A stretch of 64,000 bases of DNA from Ornithinimicrobium pratense. Its GTDB lineage: Bacteria > Actinomycetota > Actinomycetes > Actinomycetales > Dermatophilaceae. The stretch spans positions 558,001 to 622,000 of the forward strand of contig NZ_CP044427.1 in assembly GCF_008843165.1 (NCBI RefSeq). The letters run 5' to 3'. The translations under genes were made by a program, and so were the position numbers. The notes below the pieces were generated by a model. The model made no database searches. It was not told where the DNA came from and saw nothing but the letters and a program-made list of their open reading frames with translations. Positions 40,969-49,857 of the stretch are shown in pieces; within the stretch, counting starts at the first letter, position 1, and every line of letters starts with the position of its first letter.

Positions 40969-42510
40969 TTAGCCGTCCTTGCGGTCAGGGTCGGCGTCCT
41001 GCGTCGGGGCCTGGGCCTTCTCCTCCACGATGAGGTGGCCCTCGGAGGTGCGGCCCAGGATGCGGTGACCGTAGAGGCCGTAGTCGTCGGCGAGCCCCAG
41101 GTTCTGCAGGTTCTGGCCGCCAGGGGGATCGGCGATATGGGCGGTGCCGAAGTCGTCGTCCTTCATCGAGGCGGGCATCAGCAGGGCCACCATGTGGTAG
41201 GCCAGGATCGTCACGATGGTGCCGAGGGCGATGCCGGCCAGCGAGAAGTCGCCCATGTCCAGGGAGGTGTCGCCGATGGCGATGATGATGCCGGCGGCGA
41301 CGGGGACCAGGTTGATCGGGCGGGAGAAGTTCACCCTGTTCTCGACCCAGATCTTGGCGCCGAGCAGGCCGATCATGCCGTAGAGCACCACGGTGATCCC
41401 GCCGAGCACGCCGCCAGGGACAGCCGAGACGAGGGCGCCGAACTTGGGGGAGAGGCCGAAGATGATGGCCACCAGGGCCGCGACGTAGTAGGCCGCGGTG
41501 GAGTAGACCCGGGTGGAGGCCATGACGCCGATGTTCTCGGCGTAGGTGGTGGTAGGCGACCCCCCGACCGAGGTGGCCAGCATGGTGCCGACACCGTCGG
41601 CGGCGACAGCCCGACCCATGACCGGGTCGAGGTCGTGCCCGGTCATCTCGGCGACCGCCTTGACGTGGCCGACGTTCTCCGCGACCAGGGCGACGACCGC
41701 GGGGAGCATCAGCAGGACGAAGGTCAGCTGGATGTCGGGCAGGTGCCACCCGACGACGCCCGCGGCGCTGTCGGTCGCCGGCGGCAGACCCAGCCACGGG
41801 GCGTCCACCACCCCGGACCAGTCGACGCGGTTGTGGGTGTCGACCTGGTCGGTGTTCGCGTTGTAGGCGGTGATCGGGCCGGTCACGATGTCGGCCAGCC
41901 AGGACGCGACATAGCCGAAAACCAGCCCGAGCAGCACCGAGACCCGTCCCCAGAAGCCGGGCAGGACGGTGGCGAGCAGGATGGTGGCGGTCATCGTGGC
42001 CAGGGCGATCCACTGGTCCTGTGGCCAGTACACATTGGCCACGACCGGCGCCAGGTTGAAGCCGATGAGCATGACGACCGCGCCGGTGACGACCGGCGGC
42101 AGGATCTTGGTCAGCGTCGCGGCACCCATGAAGTGGATGAGGATGCCGGTCAGGGTCAGCACGATGCCGGCGACGAAGATCGAGCCGGTGACCTGCTGGG
42201 GCGTGCCGCCCTGGGAGATCACTGCGGCGACACCGCCGACGAAGGCGGCCGAGGTGCCCAGGTAGGAGGGCACCTTGCCCTGGACGATGAGCAGGAAGGC
42301 GATCGTCGCGATCCCGCTCATCATGATCGCCAACTGGGGGTTCAGGCCCATGATCAGGGGGAAGACGAACGTGGCGCCGAACATCGCGACCACGTGCTGG
42401 GCGCCCAGGCCCACCGTCTTGCCCCAGCTCAGGCGTTCGTCGGGTGCGACGACGTCTCCGGGTCTGAGGTTCTTCCCGTCCCCGTGCAATTTCCAGCCGA
42501 ATGCCGACAC
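40969..42510 (-). CDS. NCS2 permease, uracil (UraA/PyrP) type
   Basis: Nucleobase:proton symporter with about 14 membrane helices, 513 residues. The helix-10 region reads GGSPTTTYAENIGVMASTRVYS, the UraA/PyrP uracil signature, and AENVGHVKAV carries the other substrate Glu, whereas xanthine/urate permeases have NSFSQNVGL here. GTG 42510 with AAGGAG upstream is clearly better than earlier starts. A polar C-terminal tail of about 60 residues is unusual. It is downstream of pucR on the same strand with a 204-bp gap and probably brings uracil or a related pyrimidine to the pathway. Confidence 0.9.
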   Translation of the reverse strand: MSAFGWKLHGDGKNLRPGDVVAPDERLSWGKTVGLGAQHVVAMFGATFVFPLIMGLNPQLAIMMSGIATIAFLLIVQGKVPSYLGTSAAFVGGVAAVISQGGTPQQVTGSIFVAGIVLTLTGILIHFMGAATLTKILPPVVTGAVVMLIGFNLAPVVANVYWPQDQWIALATMTATILLATVLPGFWGRVSVLLGLVFGYVASWLADIVTGPITAYNANTDQVDTHNRVDWSGVVDAPWLGLPPATDSAAGVVGWHLPDIQLTFVLLMLPAVVALVAENVGHVKAVAEMTGHDLDPVMGRAVAADGVGTMLATSVGGSPTTTYAENIGVMASTRVYSTAAYYVAALVAIIFGLSPKFGALVSAVPGGVLGGITVVLYGMIGLLGAKIWVENRVNFSRPINLVPVAAGIIIAIGDTSLDMGDFSLAGIALGTIVTILAYHMVALLMPASMKDDDFGTAHIADPPGGQNLQNLGLADDYGLYGHRILGRTSEGHLIVEEKAQAPTQDADPDRKDG

Positions 42511-42714
42511 CGCAAACTCCTTCGTTCGTGGGGGGCGCTCACGGGCCCCGCAGGGTCTGGGTCGGGGCACGCCTCCTGTGCCACCCGACACTAAACCCCG
42601 CCCCGAGGGACAGGACTGGCACTATGTGACGTTGGGAGCGGGCACCGTTGGGCACCTCTTGACGGGTATGCGGTATGCGCCCCGGGGGTGGGGTGCGGAA
42701 CACCGGCGGGAGGG

Positions 42715-44373
42715 TCAGCCGTGGTCCAGCTGCCGGGCCTGCAGCGCCAGCATGATCGCGAACCGGAGCCGGGGGTCGGTCGTGAACGGGCCGAGCAGGC
42801 GCTCGAGCTTGCTGATCCGGTAGCGCAGCGAGTTGTAGTGGAAGTGCAGGGCGCGGGCGGTCGAGGCCACGTTGAGGTTGTGGTCCAGCAGCGCGGTCAG
42901 GGTGGTGCGCAGGTCCTCCATCTCCTCGGAGTCCTCGGCGGCCAGCGGCCCCAGGGTCTCGCTGATGAAGCTGGCCAGCTCGGCTCGGTCCTCGACCTGG
43001 GAAAGGAGCCGGAAGACCCCCAGCGCATCGAAGTGGGTCACGGCCCGGTCGCCGTGCAGCCGGCGCCCCACCTGCGCCGCCTTGCGCGCCTCCGAGTAGG
43101 CCCGGGGCAGGTCGGCGAGGTCGGTGATGGTGCGCGAGATGCCGGTGACGAAGACCCGCCGGCCGCCGCCGCCCCGGCCGTGCACCTGCTCGGCCATCTG
43201 ACGCACCCGCTCGGCGACCGCGCTCGGGTCGTCGTGGGCCGGGACGCCGAGCAGGACGACCACCTCCTGGTTGAAGCCGGCCACGGCCGCGGCCTCGTCG
43301 TCGGTGCTCGCGACCCGCTCCCACGCGGCGCGGAAACGCTCGGGCAGGGTCCGCAGCACAGGGTCGTCCGAGGGCACCTCCTCGGCCTCGGCGACCAGCA
43401 CGGCGAGGGGTCGGCGCAGGTCCCAGCCCAGCTCGCCGGCGTGGGAGGCTACCCGTTCGGCGTCACCGGCCCGGCCCAGCAGGGCGTCGCGCAGGAAGTC
43501 GGCGCGGTACTTGCCCTCGACCGCGGCCACCGCCTGCTGCTTGGTGATCGCCAGGGCGGCCGCCGTCGTCGCCTGGCCGACCACGTGGTTGTCGTCGTCG
43601 GTGAAGGCGTCCTCCCGGAACAGGATCAGCCGGCCCAGGTCCGCCCGTGCCCCTGTCACGCGGGCCACCAGGCGGTGCACCCCGTCGAACTCCGCGGACA
43701 CCCCGGGCACCTCGGTCTCCACGACGAAGCGGCCCGTTGGGTCGAATCCGGGCAGGTTGGCGACCCGCTCCGGGACCGGTCCGGCGGCCGCCAGGACGCG
43801 GCCGTCCATGGTCGTGACCAGGCTGGTCCGGGCGAGGTGACGCACCACCCCCTGGCACACCTGGTCCAGGTCGCCGCCGGCGATGACCACACCCACGAGG
43901 TCCTGGAGCACCTGCTCGGCCCGGGCCAGGGTGTCGGCCCGCCGGTTGATCACCACGGTCAGGACCTGGGTGATCACGTCGTCGAAGCCCAGGTCGAAAG
44001 GGACCACCAGCACCGGGAAGCCTCGCCGGTCGGCCTCCCGCAGCGCAGCCTCGGGCAGCTCGTCCACGTAGCGGGCCAGCTTGATCGCGACCCCAGACAG
44101 CCCGTGGTCGTCCAGGTCGGCGATCCAGGCGGCGAGGTCCTTGCCCTCGTGGGCGCGCAGCGGGTAGCCGGTCGTCAGGAGCAGCTCGCGAGGACGCACC
44201 CACGGCAACAGGTCGGGCACCTCCATCACGTTGACGGTGGCGACCAGCCGGTCCAGGCCCCGCTCGCCGGCCAGCACCGTGGTGCCCCGCATGACCGGCA
44301 GCCGCAGCACCTCGGACACGGTGATCCCGGAGGTCGGGGAGGCGGGCAGCACGGGCGAAACTTGACGATCCAT
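42715..44373 (-). CDS. pucR: PucR-family transcriptional regulator
   Basis: Regulator of purine or other nitrogen-source catabolism, 552 residues. The N-terminal PucR domain (TVSEVLRLPVMRGTTVLAG, VNVMEVPDLLPWVRPRELLLTTGYPL) senses ligand; the middle is a GAF/GGDEF-like part. The C-terminal HTH_30 reads NLNVASTARALHFHYNSLRYRISKLERLL. It diverges from the DUF2877-FdrA-DUF1116 operon across 61 bp, so it likely controls that operon and itself from the shared region, and perhaps the whole island. Confidence 0.92.
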   Translation of the reverse strand: MDRQVSPVLPASPTSGITVSEVLRLPVMRGTTVLAGERGLDRLVATVNVMEVPDLLPWVRPRELLLTTGYPLRAHEGKDLAAWIADLDDHGLSGVAIKLARYVDELPEAALREADRRGFPVLVVPFDLGFDDVITQVLTVVINRRADTLARAEQVLQDLVGVVIAGGDLDQVCQGVVRHLARTSLVTTMDGRVLAAAGPVPERVANLPGFDPTGRFVVETEVPGVSAEFDGVHRLVARVTGARADLGRLILFREDAFTDDDNHVVGQATTAAALAITKQQAVAAVEGKYRADFLRDALLGRAGDAERVASHAGELGWDLRRPLAVLVAEAEEVPSDDPVLRTLPERFRAAWERVASTDDEAAAVAGFNQEVVVLLGVPAHDDPSAVAERVRQMAEQVHGRGGGGRRVFVTGISRTITDLADLPRAYSEARKAAQVGRRLHGDRAVTHFDALGVFRLLSQVEDRAELASFISETLGPLAAEDSEEMEDLRTTLTALLDHNLNVASTARALHFHYNSLRYRISKLERLLGPFTTDPRLRFAIMLALQARQLDHG

Positions 44374-44434
44374 GCCCGAATCGTTGTCAGAAATCACTGG
44401 CCTGGCAAACCGGCGCCGTGCATATCGTGGCGAG

Positions 44435-45406
44435 ATGCAGACCGCCGAGGCTCGTCCGGACAGGGCGCGAGCCCTGCCCTGCGCGCCGGGAGCGCACCTG
44501 CGGCCGGCGGCCGCCTCCACGCTCAGCCCCTCGTGGCTGCAGGCGCAGCCGGCGCCCACCGAGGTGGCCGCGGTCTTCGACCAGGCCATCTACCTGCGGC
44601 GCGGGCAGGAGGTCCTGCCGCTGCTGGCCCCCGAGGCGCTGATGCTCCCGGGCGCGCTGCGCGTCATCACCCGGGCCGACCTGGACGCCCTGCGGGTGCG
44701 GGTCGGTGAGGGGGTCCTCGTCGGCGGGGGCGAGGTCCGCACCCCCCGTGGCGGACTGGTCGTCCGGCGGGTCTGGCGCCCGCAGCCCGTCCCGACGGCA
44801 CCCCTGCCGGAGTCTGCCCGGCAGGCCGCCCGCGCCGGACTGGCGGGGCTCGCGCCGCTGGAGGACGCGCTGGCCGGTCGGTTGGCCGAGCTCGCAGCGG
44901 TCCTCGCCGCCGGTCCCGACCTCGAGGCGGCCCGCGGGCTGGTCGGGCTCGGCCCTGGCCTGACCCCCGCGGGTGACGACGTGCTTTGCGGGCTGCTGCT
45001 CGGGCTGCGCGCCAGCGGCCGGGACCGCGAGCGCTCGCTGCTGGAGGCGGCCATGCTGCCGCTGCTGGGGCGCACGACCGCGATCTCGGCCACCCTGCTC
45101 CACCAGGCTGCTCAGGGGTATGCCGTGCCACCCGTCGTCGCACTGCTGCGCGCCTGGCACCGGGGTGCCGGGGTCTCCGCCCTCACCCTCGCCGGCCGTC
45201 TGGTTGCCGGGATCGGGCACACCTCCGGTCCTGCCCTCGTCCTGGGTCTGACCGCGGCGCTGGCCGCACCCCAGAGCCGTCCTGCCCGTCATACCTCCGC
45301 CCCCGGCACCGGCCCGGTGACCCGCACCACCCCCGCCCGCACCACCCCCGCCCGTCCCCAACCCGAGCCGGTCCTGGTGGCCGGCGCCACGAGAGGAACG
45401 TCGTGA
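44435..45406 (+). CDS. allH: DUF2877 protein, AllH (YlbF)-like carbamoyltransferase subunit
   Basis: Third component of the oxamate carbamoyltransferase system (AllFGH; E. coli FdrA, YlbE, YlbF). The 323-residue protein has LVGLGPGLTPAGDDVLCGLLLGL, the hallmark of DUF2877, and a long hydrophobic Ala/Leu-rich C-terminal half. ATG 44435 is chosen because an upstream ATG (44372) would overlap the pucR start. Its stop overlaps the fdrA start as GTGA. It heads the operon allH-fdrA-allG-permease-amidase. A Pro/Thr-rich tail (TTPARTTPARP) is odd but short. Confidence 0.85.
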   Translation: MQTAEARPDRARALPCAPGAHLRPAAASTLSPSWLQAQPAPTEVAAVFDQAIYLRRGQEVLPLLAPEALMLPGALRVITRADLDALRVRVGEGVLVGGGEVRTPRGGLVVRRVWRPQPVPTAPLPESARQAARAGLAGLAPLEDALAGRLAELAAVLAAGPDLEAARGLVGLGPGLTPAGDDVLCGLLLGLRASGRDRERSLLEAAMLPLLGRTTAISATLLHQAAQGYAVPPVVALLRAWHRGAGVSALTLAGRLVAGIGHTSGPALVLGLTAALAAPQSRPARHTSAPGTGPVTRTTPARTTPARPQPEPVLVAGATRGTS

Positions 45407-46962
45407 CTGATTCGGTCGAGATCCGCCGCGGTGTCTACCACGACTCCGTCACCTTGATGCAGGTGTCCCAGCAGGTACGCACCGCACCGGGGGTGCACGA
45501 AGCACTGATCGGCATGGGCACCGAGCTCAACCTCGGCCTCATGCGCGAGGTCGGCTTCCAGGTGCCCGACGAGGCCGGTCCCAACGACCTGGTGATCGCG
45601 CTGCGGGGCGAGGACGAGGCCGCGCTCGCAGCCGGGCAGGACAAGCTCGTGGCCGTCCTCGCCGAGCTGCACGAGCGCTCCCGCGCCACCGGCTCCACAA
45701 CCGAGGTCGCCCCGCGCACCATCGGCTCCGCCGCCCGCCGCGCCCCCGGCGGCATCGCGCTGATCAGCACGCCCGGGCAGTATGCCGTGCTGGACGCCCT
45801 GGACGCCGTCAACGCAGGCCTGTCGGTGATGCTCTTCAGCGACAACGTGCCACTGGCCGACGAGGTGGCGCTCAAGGACGCTGCCGCAGCCAAAGACGTG
45901 CTGGTCATGGGCCCTGACTGCGGGACCGCGGTCGTCGGCGGTGCGGCCCTGGGCTTCGCCAACGTCGTGCGGCCCGGTCGGATCGGCCTGGTCGCGGCCT
46001 CCGGCACCGGTGCCCAGCAGGTGATGGCGCTGCTCGACCTGGCCGGGGAGGGCATCAGCCACTGCCTCGGGCTGGGTGGTCGTGACCTCTCCTCCGACGT
46101 GGGTGGGCGCTCGGCCCGGCAGGCGCTGAGGGCGCTCGCCGCCGACGAGTCCACCGCGCACGTCGTCATCGTCTCCAAACCCGCCGCGGAGGAGGTCGTC
46201 ACCGAGCTCGAGCAGCTGGCCGCCGAGCTGGGGGTCCCGGTCTCCTGGGCGACGCTCGGGCGCGGGCTGCCGGACCTGACCGCGGCCGTCGAGCAGACCC
46301 TCACCGCCGTCGGCGCTCAGGCGCCGACCTGGCCCTCGTGGGTGCCGGTCGAGCCGCGTCCGTCCTCGGCGGCCGCCGGTGGCCGGTCGCTGCGTGGGCT
46401 CTACTGCGGGGGCACCCTCGCCGACGAGGCGATGATCCTCGCCGAAGAGGCTCTGGGACCGATCAGCTCCAACATCCCGCTGCGGGGGGCGCCGCAGGTC
46501 TCCGGCCACGACACGCTGACCGGCCACGTGGTGATCGACTTCGGCGACGACGAGCTGACCCAGGGACGGGCACACCCGATGATCGACCCCTCGCTGCGCC
46601 TGGAGCGCATCCGGCAGCAGGGGGAGGACCCGACATGCGGCGTGCTGCTGCTGGACCTTGTCCTGGGCCACGGGGCACACCAGGATCCCGCCGGCGAACT
46701 GGCCGAGGCGGTCAGCGCCGCCCGCACGGCCGCCACCGGCCGCGGCGGCCACCTGCCGGTCGTCGTCGCCCTGGTCGGCACCGAGGCCGATCCCCAAGGC
46801 CTGCAGGAGTGCGCCCGCATGCTGTCCACCGCTGGCGCCCACGTCTTCACCTCCAACGCGCAGGCGGTGCGCGCGGCGCTGTCCCACCTGGGCACCCCCG
46901 CACCCGCTGACCCATCCACGACCACGCCCACCCAGCACGAGACCGGGAGGACCGACCGATGA
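45403..46962 (+). CDS. fdrA: FdrA-family protein, AllF-like carbamoyltransferase subunit
   Basis: Acyl-CoA-synthetase-like subunit of oxamate carbamoyltransferase, which in E. coli converts oxalurate and phosphate to oxamate and carbamoyl phosphate. The 519-residue protein begins VEIRRGVYHDSVTLMQVSQ and has the CoA-ligase-like blocks MGPDCGTAVVGG, LVAASGTGAQQV and CLGLGGRDLSSDVGG. GTG 45403 has AGAGG upstream and overlaps the allH stop. Here it lies beside barbiturase and amidase genes rather than allantoin genes. Ureidomalonate, one carbon longer than oxalurate, is therefore a likely substrate. That substrate is my inference. Confidence 0.87.
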   Translation: MTDSVEIRRGVYHDSVTLMQVSQQVRTAPGVHEALIGMGTELNLGLMREVGFQVPDEAGPNDLVIALRGEDEAALAAGQDKLVAVLAELHERSRATGSTTEVAPRTIGSAARRAPGGIALISTPGQYAVLDALDAVNAGLSVMLFSDNVPLADEVALKDAAAAKDVLVMGPDCGTAVVGGAALGFANVVRPGRIGLVAASGTGAQQVMALLDLAGEGISHCLGLGGRDLSSDVGGRSARQALRALAADESTAHVVIVSKPAAEEVVTELEQLAAELGVPVSWATLGRGLPDLTAAVEQTLTAVGAQAPTWPSWVPVEPRPSSAAAGGRSLRGLYCGGTLADEAMILAEEALGPISSNIPLRGAPQVSGHDTLTGHVVIDFGDDELTQGRAHPMIDPSLRLERIRQQGEDPTCGVLLLDLVLGHGAHQDPAGELAEAVSAARTAATGRGGHLPVVVALVGTEADPQGLQECARMLSTAGAHVFTSNAQAVRAALSHLGTPAPADPSTTTPTQHETGRTDR

Positions 46963-48383
46963 GCACGACCGAGCAGCCGCTGCGTGGCCTGCTGACCCGC
47001 GACCCGTCCGTCGTCGCCGCCGGCGCCGGCATCTTCGGCGACGCCCTGCGCCAGCAGGCGGTGCCGGTGACCGACGTCGAGTGGCGTCCGCCGATGGACG
47101 GCACGAGCGAGGCACTGGCCCGGGTCCTGGCCGATCCCCGGCTCACGGAGGCCAACGCGGAGGCGCTGCGGCGCATCACCGCCGCCGAGGCCGAGCTGGT
47201 CCGGATCGCCCCGGCCAGCGAGGTGCTGGGCCTGCAGCGCGGCGAGTTCCTGCACAGCGGCCCGCCGCTGACCTGGGAGCGGGCCTCCGGCCCGATGCGC
47301 GGCGCTCTCCTCGGGGCCATGCTCTTCGAGGGCCTGGCGTCCACCGCCGAGGAGGCGGAGCAGAAGTTGGCCGGGCCGGACATCAGCCTGGCCCCCTGTC
47401 ACAGCCGTGGTGCCGTCGGACCGATGGCCGGTGTCATCTCCCCATCGATGTGGGTCTTTGAGCTGCGTGATCCGGTGCACGGCAACGTCTCCCACTGTTC
47501 CCTCAACGAGGGGCTGGGCAAGGTGCTGCGCTACGGCGCCTACTCCGAGGAGGTCATCACCCGCCTGGAGTGGATGCGTGACGTCCTGGGCCCGGTGCTG
47601 GCCGGCGCCGTCGAACGGCACGGCCCGGTAGACATCCGGGCCTACCTGCCCCAGATGCTGCAGATGGGCGACGAGGGTCACAACCGCAACCGCAGCGCGA
47701 CGTTGATGTTCCTGCGCGACCTGCTGCCGCACATCGTCGCCCAGGGCGACCGGGACCCGGCCGACATCGCCGAGGTCTGCCGCTTCGTCGGCGCCAACGA
47801 CCACTTCGCACTCAACCTGGTCATGCCCGCCTGCAAGTTGGCGATGGCCGCGGCCAAGGACATCCCCGGCTCCTCGGTCGTGGTCACCATGGCCCGCAAC
47901 GGCACCGACTTCGGCATCCAGCTGGCCGGCACCGGCGACGAGTGGTTCACCGCCCCGGCCAACACCCCGGAGGGGCTCTTCCTCGGTTCCTACGGGCCCG
48001 AGGACGCCAACCCCGACATCGGTGACTCGGCCATCACCGAGACCGCCGGGATGGGCGGCTTCGTGATGGCTGCCGCACCGGCGATCGTCCGCCTGGTCGG
48101 CGGGAACGTCGACTTCGCGCTGACCACGACCCGGACCATGTACGAGATCACCCTCGGGGAGCACCCCTCCCTGCAGGTGCCGATCCTGGAGTTCCGCGGC
48201 GCCCCCATCGCCATCGACGCCACCGCCGTCGCCCGCACCGGCGTCCTGCCGCAGATCAACACCGGCATGGCCGGTCGGGTCGCCGGCACCGGTCAGGTCG
48301 GCGCGGGTCTGGTCACCCCACCGGCCGAGGTCTTCGTGGACGCCTTGCGATCCCTGGCCGACCGCGTGCCGACGCGGGACTGA
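46959..48383 (+). CDS. allG: DUF1116 protein, AllG (YlbE)-like carbamoyltransferase subunit
   Basis: Second catalytic component of the AllFGH carbamoyltransferase. The 474-residue protein has LAPCHSRGAVGPMAGVISPSMW, GDEGHNRN and NGTDFGIQLAGTG, all typical DUF1116 stretches, and ends with MAGRVAGTGQVGAG. It overlaps fdrA as ATGA. Presence of all three subunits in one operon is strong evidence for a functional carbamoyltransferase. Confidence 0.88.
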   Translation: MSTTEQPLRGLLTRDPSVVAAGAGIFGDALRQQAVPVTDVEWRPPMDGTSEALARVLADPRLTEANAEALRRITAAEAELVRIAPASEVLGLQRGEFLHSGPPLTWERASGPMRGALLGAMLFEGLASTAEEAEQKLAGPDISLAPCHSRGAVGPMAGVISPSMWVFELRDPVHGNVSHCSLNEGLGKVLRYGAYSEEVITRLEWMRDVLGPVLAGAVERHGPVDIRAYLPQMLQMGDEGHNRNRSATLMFLRDLLPHIVAQGDRDPADIAEVCRFVGANDHFALNLVMPACKLAMAAAKDIPGSSVVVTMARNGTDFGIQLAGTGDEWFTAPANTPEGLFLGSYGPEDANPDIGDSAITETAGMGGFVMAAAPAIVRLVGGNVDFALTTTRTMYEITLGEHPSLQVPILEFRGAPIAIDATAVARTGVLPQINTGMAGRVAGTGQVGAGLVTPPAEVFVDALRSLADRVPTRD

Positions 48384-48439
48384 GCCCCCTCCTCTCCACC
48401 CCCCACCCTCGTCACCGACGACGTCCCGAGAGGTCCACC

Positions 48440-49857
48440 GTGTCCACGAGCAGCGCCCAGCCTGTCCGGTACGGGCTCGACGACCGCCCCCGCTGAGGCG
48501 GGCCGTGCCCCTAGGCCTGCAGCACGTCATGGTCATGATGGCCAGCAATGTGACGATCCCGGTCATCCTGGCCACAGCCATCGGTGCCAGCCCGGAGGAC
48601 ACGGCCTTCCTGGTGCAGGTGGCGCTGCTCGTCGCGGGGATCTCCACGCTCCTGCAGACCTTGGGCATCGGCCCGGTCGGCGCCCGGCTGCCGATCGTGC
48701 AAGGGACCAGCTTCGGCTTCCTGGTCGTCTCCATCCCGCTGGCCCAGCAGTACGGACTGGGCGCGGTCTTCGGCGGGGCGCTCTTCGCCGGTGTCGTCCA
48801 GGTGTTCTTCGGGGCGGTGTTCAGCAAGATCCGCCGGTTCTTCCCGCCCCTGGTGGCCGGGATCGTCGTGCTCGTCATCGGCATCGGCCTGATCCCCACC
48901 GGCATTCAGCTCTTCGCCGGTGGCGCCGGCTCGGAGGACCTGGGCTCGGTCCGCAACTTCGCCGTGGCCACCTTCGTGCTCGTCGCGATCCTGGTGCTGT
49001 ACCGGTTTGGGCGCGGTTTCATCGGCGCCGCTGCGGTCCTGATCGGCATCATCGCGGGGTATGTGCTCGCTTCCGGCCTGGGGATGGTCGACTGGGGCCG
49101 GGTGAACTCGGCCGCCTGGTTCTCGGCGCCCCAGCCGCTGCAGTTCGGGCTGGAGTTCCCCGCCGCGGCGCTCATCGCCATGGGCGCGATGGCGATCGCC
49201 ACCTCGATCGAGACCGTCGGCGACATCTCAGCGTTGACCAAGGCCGGTGACCAGCGTCAGCCGACGACCCGCGAGATGCGCGGCGGCCTGATGGGCGACG
49301 GGGTCGGCACGGCCCTCGCCGCCCTCTTCAGCGCGCTGCCCAACACCTCGTTCTCCCAGAACGTGGGCCTGGTCGCCTTCACCGGCGTCATGAGCCGTTT
49401 CGTGGTGACGATCGGGGCCGGCTTCCTCGTGCTGTCTGGGTTCGTGCCCAAGCTGGCGATGATCATCGCGGTCATCCCGGCGTCGGTCATCGGCGGGGCT
49501 GCGGTGGTGATGTTCGGCATGATCATCTCGGCCGGCATCAGCCTGCTGACGACGCGCCCGCTGACCCAGAACGACCTCATCATCATCGCCGTGTCCGTCG
49601 TCGTCGGCCAGGGGTTCGCCTGGCGGCCGGAGATCGCGGCCAACCTGCCGGAGAACGTCGCCGCGCTGATGACCTCGGGCATCGTGCCCGCCGCGGCGAT
49701 CGCCATCGTGCTCTACTCGATGAAGCCCAAGGGGGAGAGGCTGCTCGACGTGGACGCCCCACTGGCCGGGCACTTCGCCGAGGACGAGGAGCCTGCCGCC
49801 GCGACGGACGTCGATGGCCCAGCACCCCGCACCACCACCCAGGAGGACGACCGATGA
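48440..49857 (+). pseudogene. NCS2 permease, xanthine/urate type, frameshifted at a 5-C run near its start
   Basis: Second nucleobase:proton symporter, about 472 residues if intact. From GTG 48440 (GAGAGG upstream) the frame reads VSTSSAQPVRYGLDDRPP, then meets a stop. One added C in the five-C run at 48487-48491 leads into LRRAVPLGLQHVMVMMASN and the rest. The substrate loop LPNTSFSQNVGLVAFTGV is of the XanQ/UacT xanthine-urate type, unlike the uracil-type permease at 40969. A shorter product from 48505 is possible but would lose the conserved N-terminus. It overlaps the amidase gene as ATGA. Confidence 0.85.

Noticed and set aside
46401..48905. 834-residue bottom-strand frame opposite the FdrA and DUF1116 genes
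   Set aside because: Antisense shadow without motifs; the forward genes are complete and coupled.
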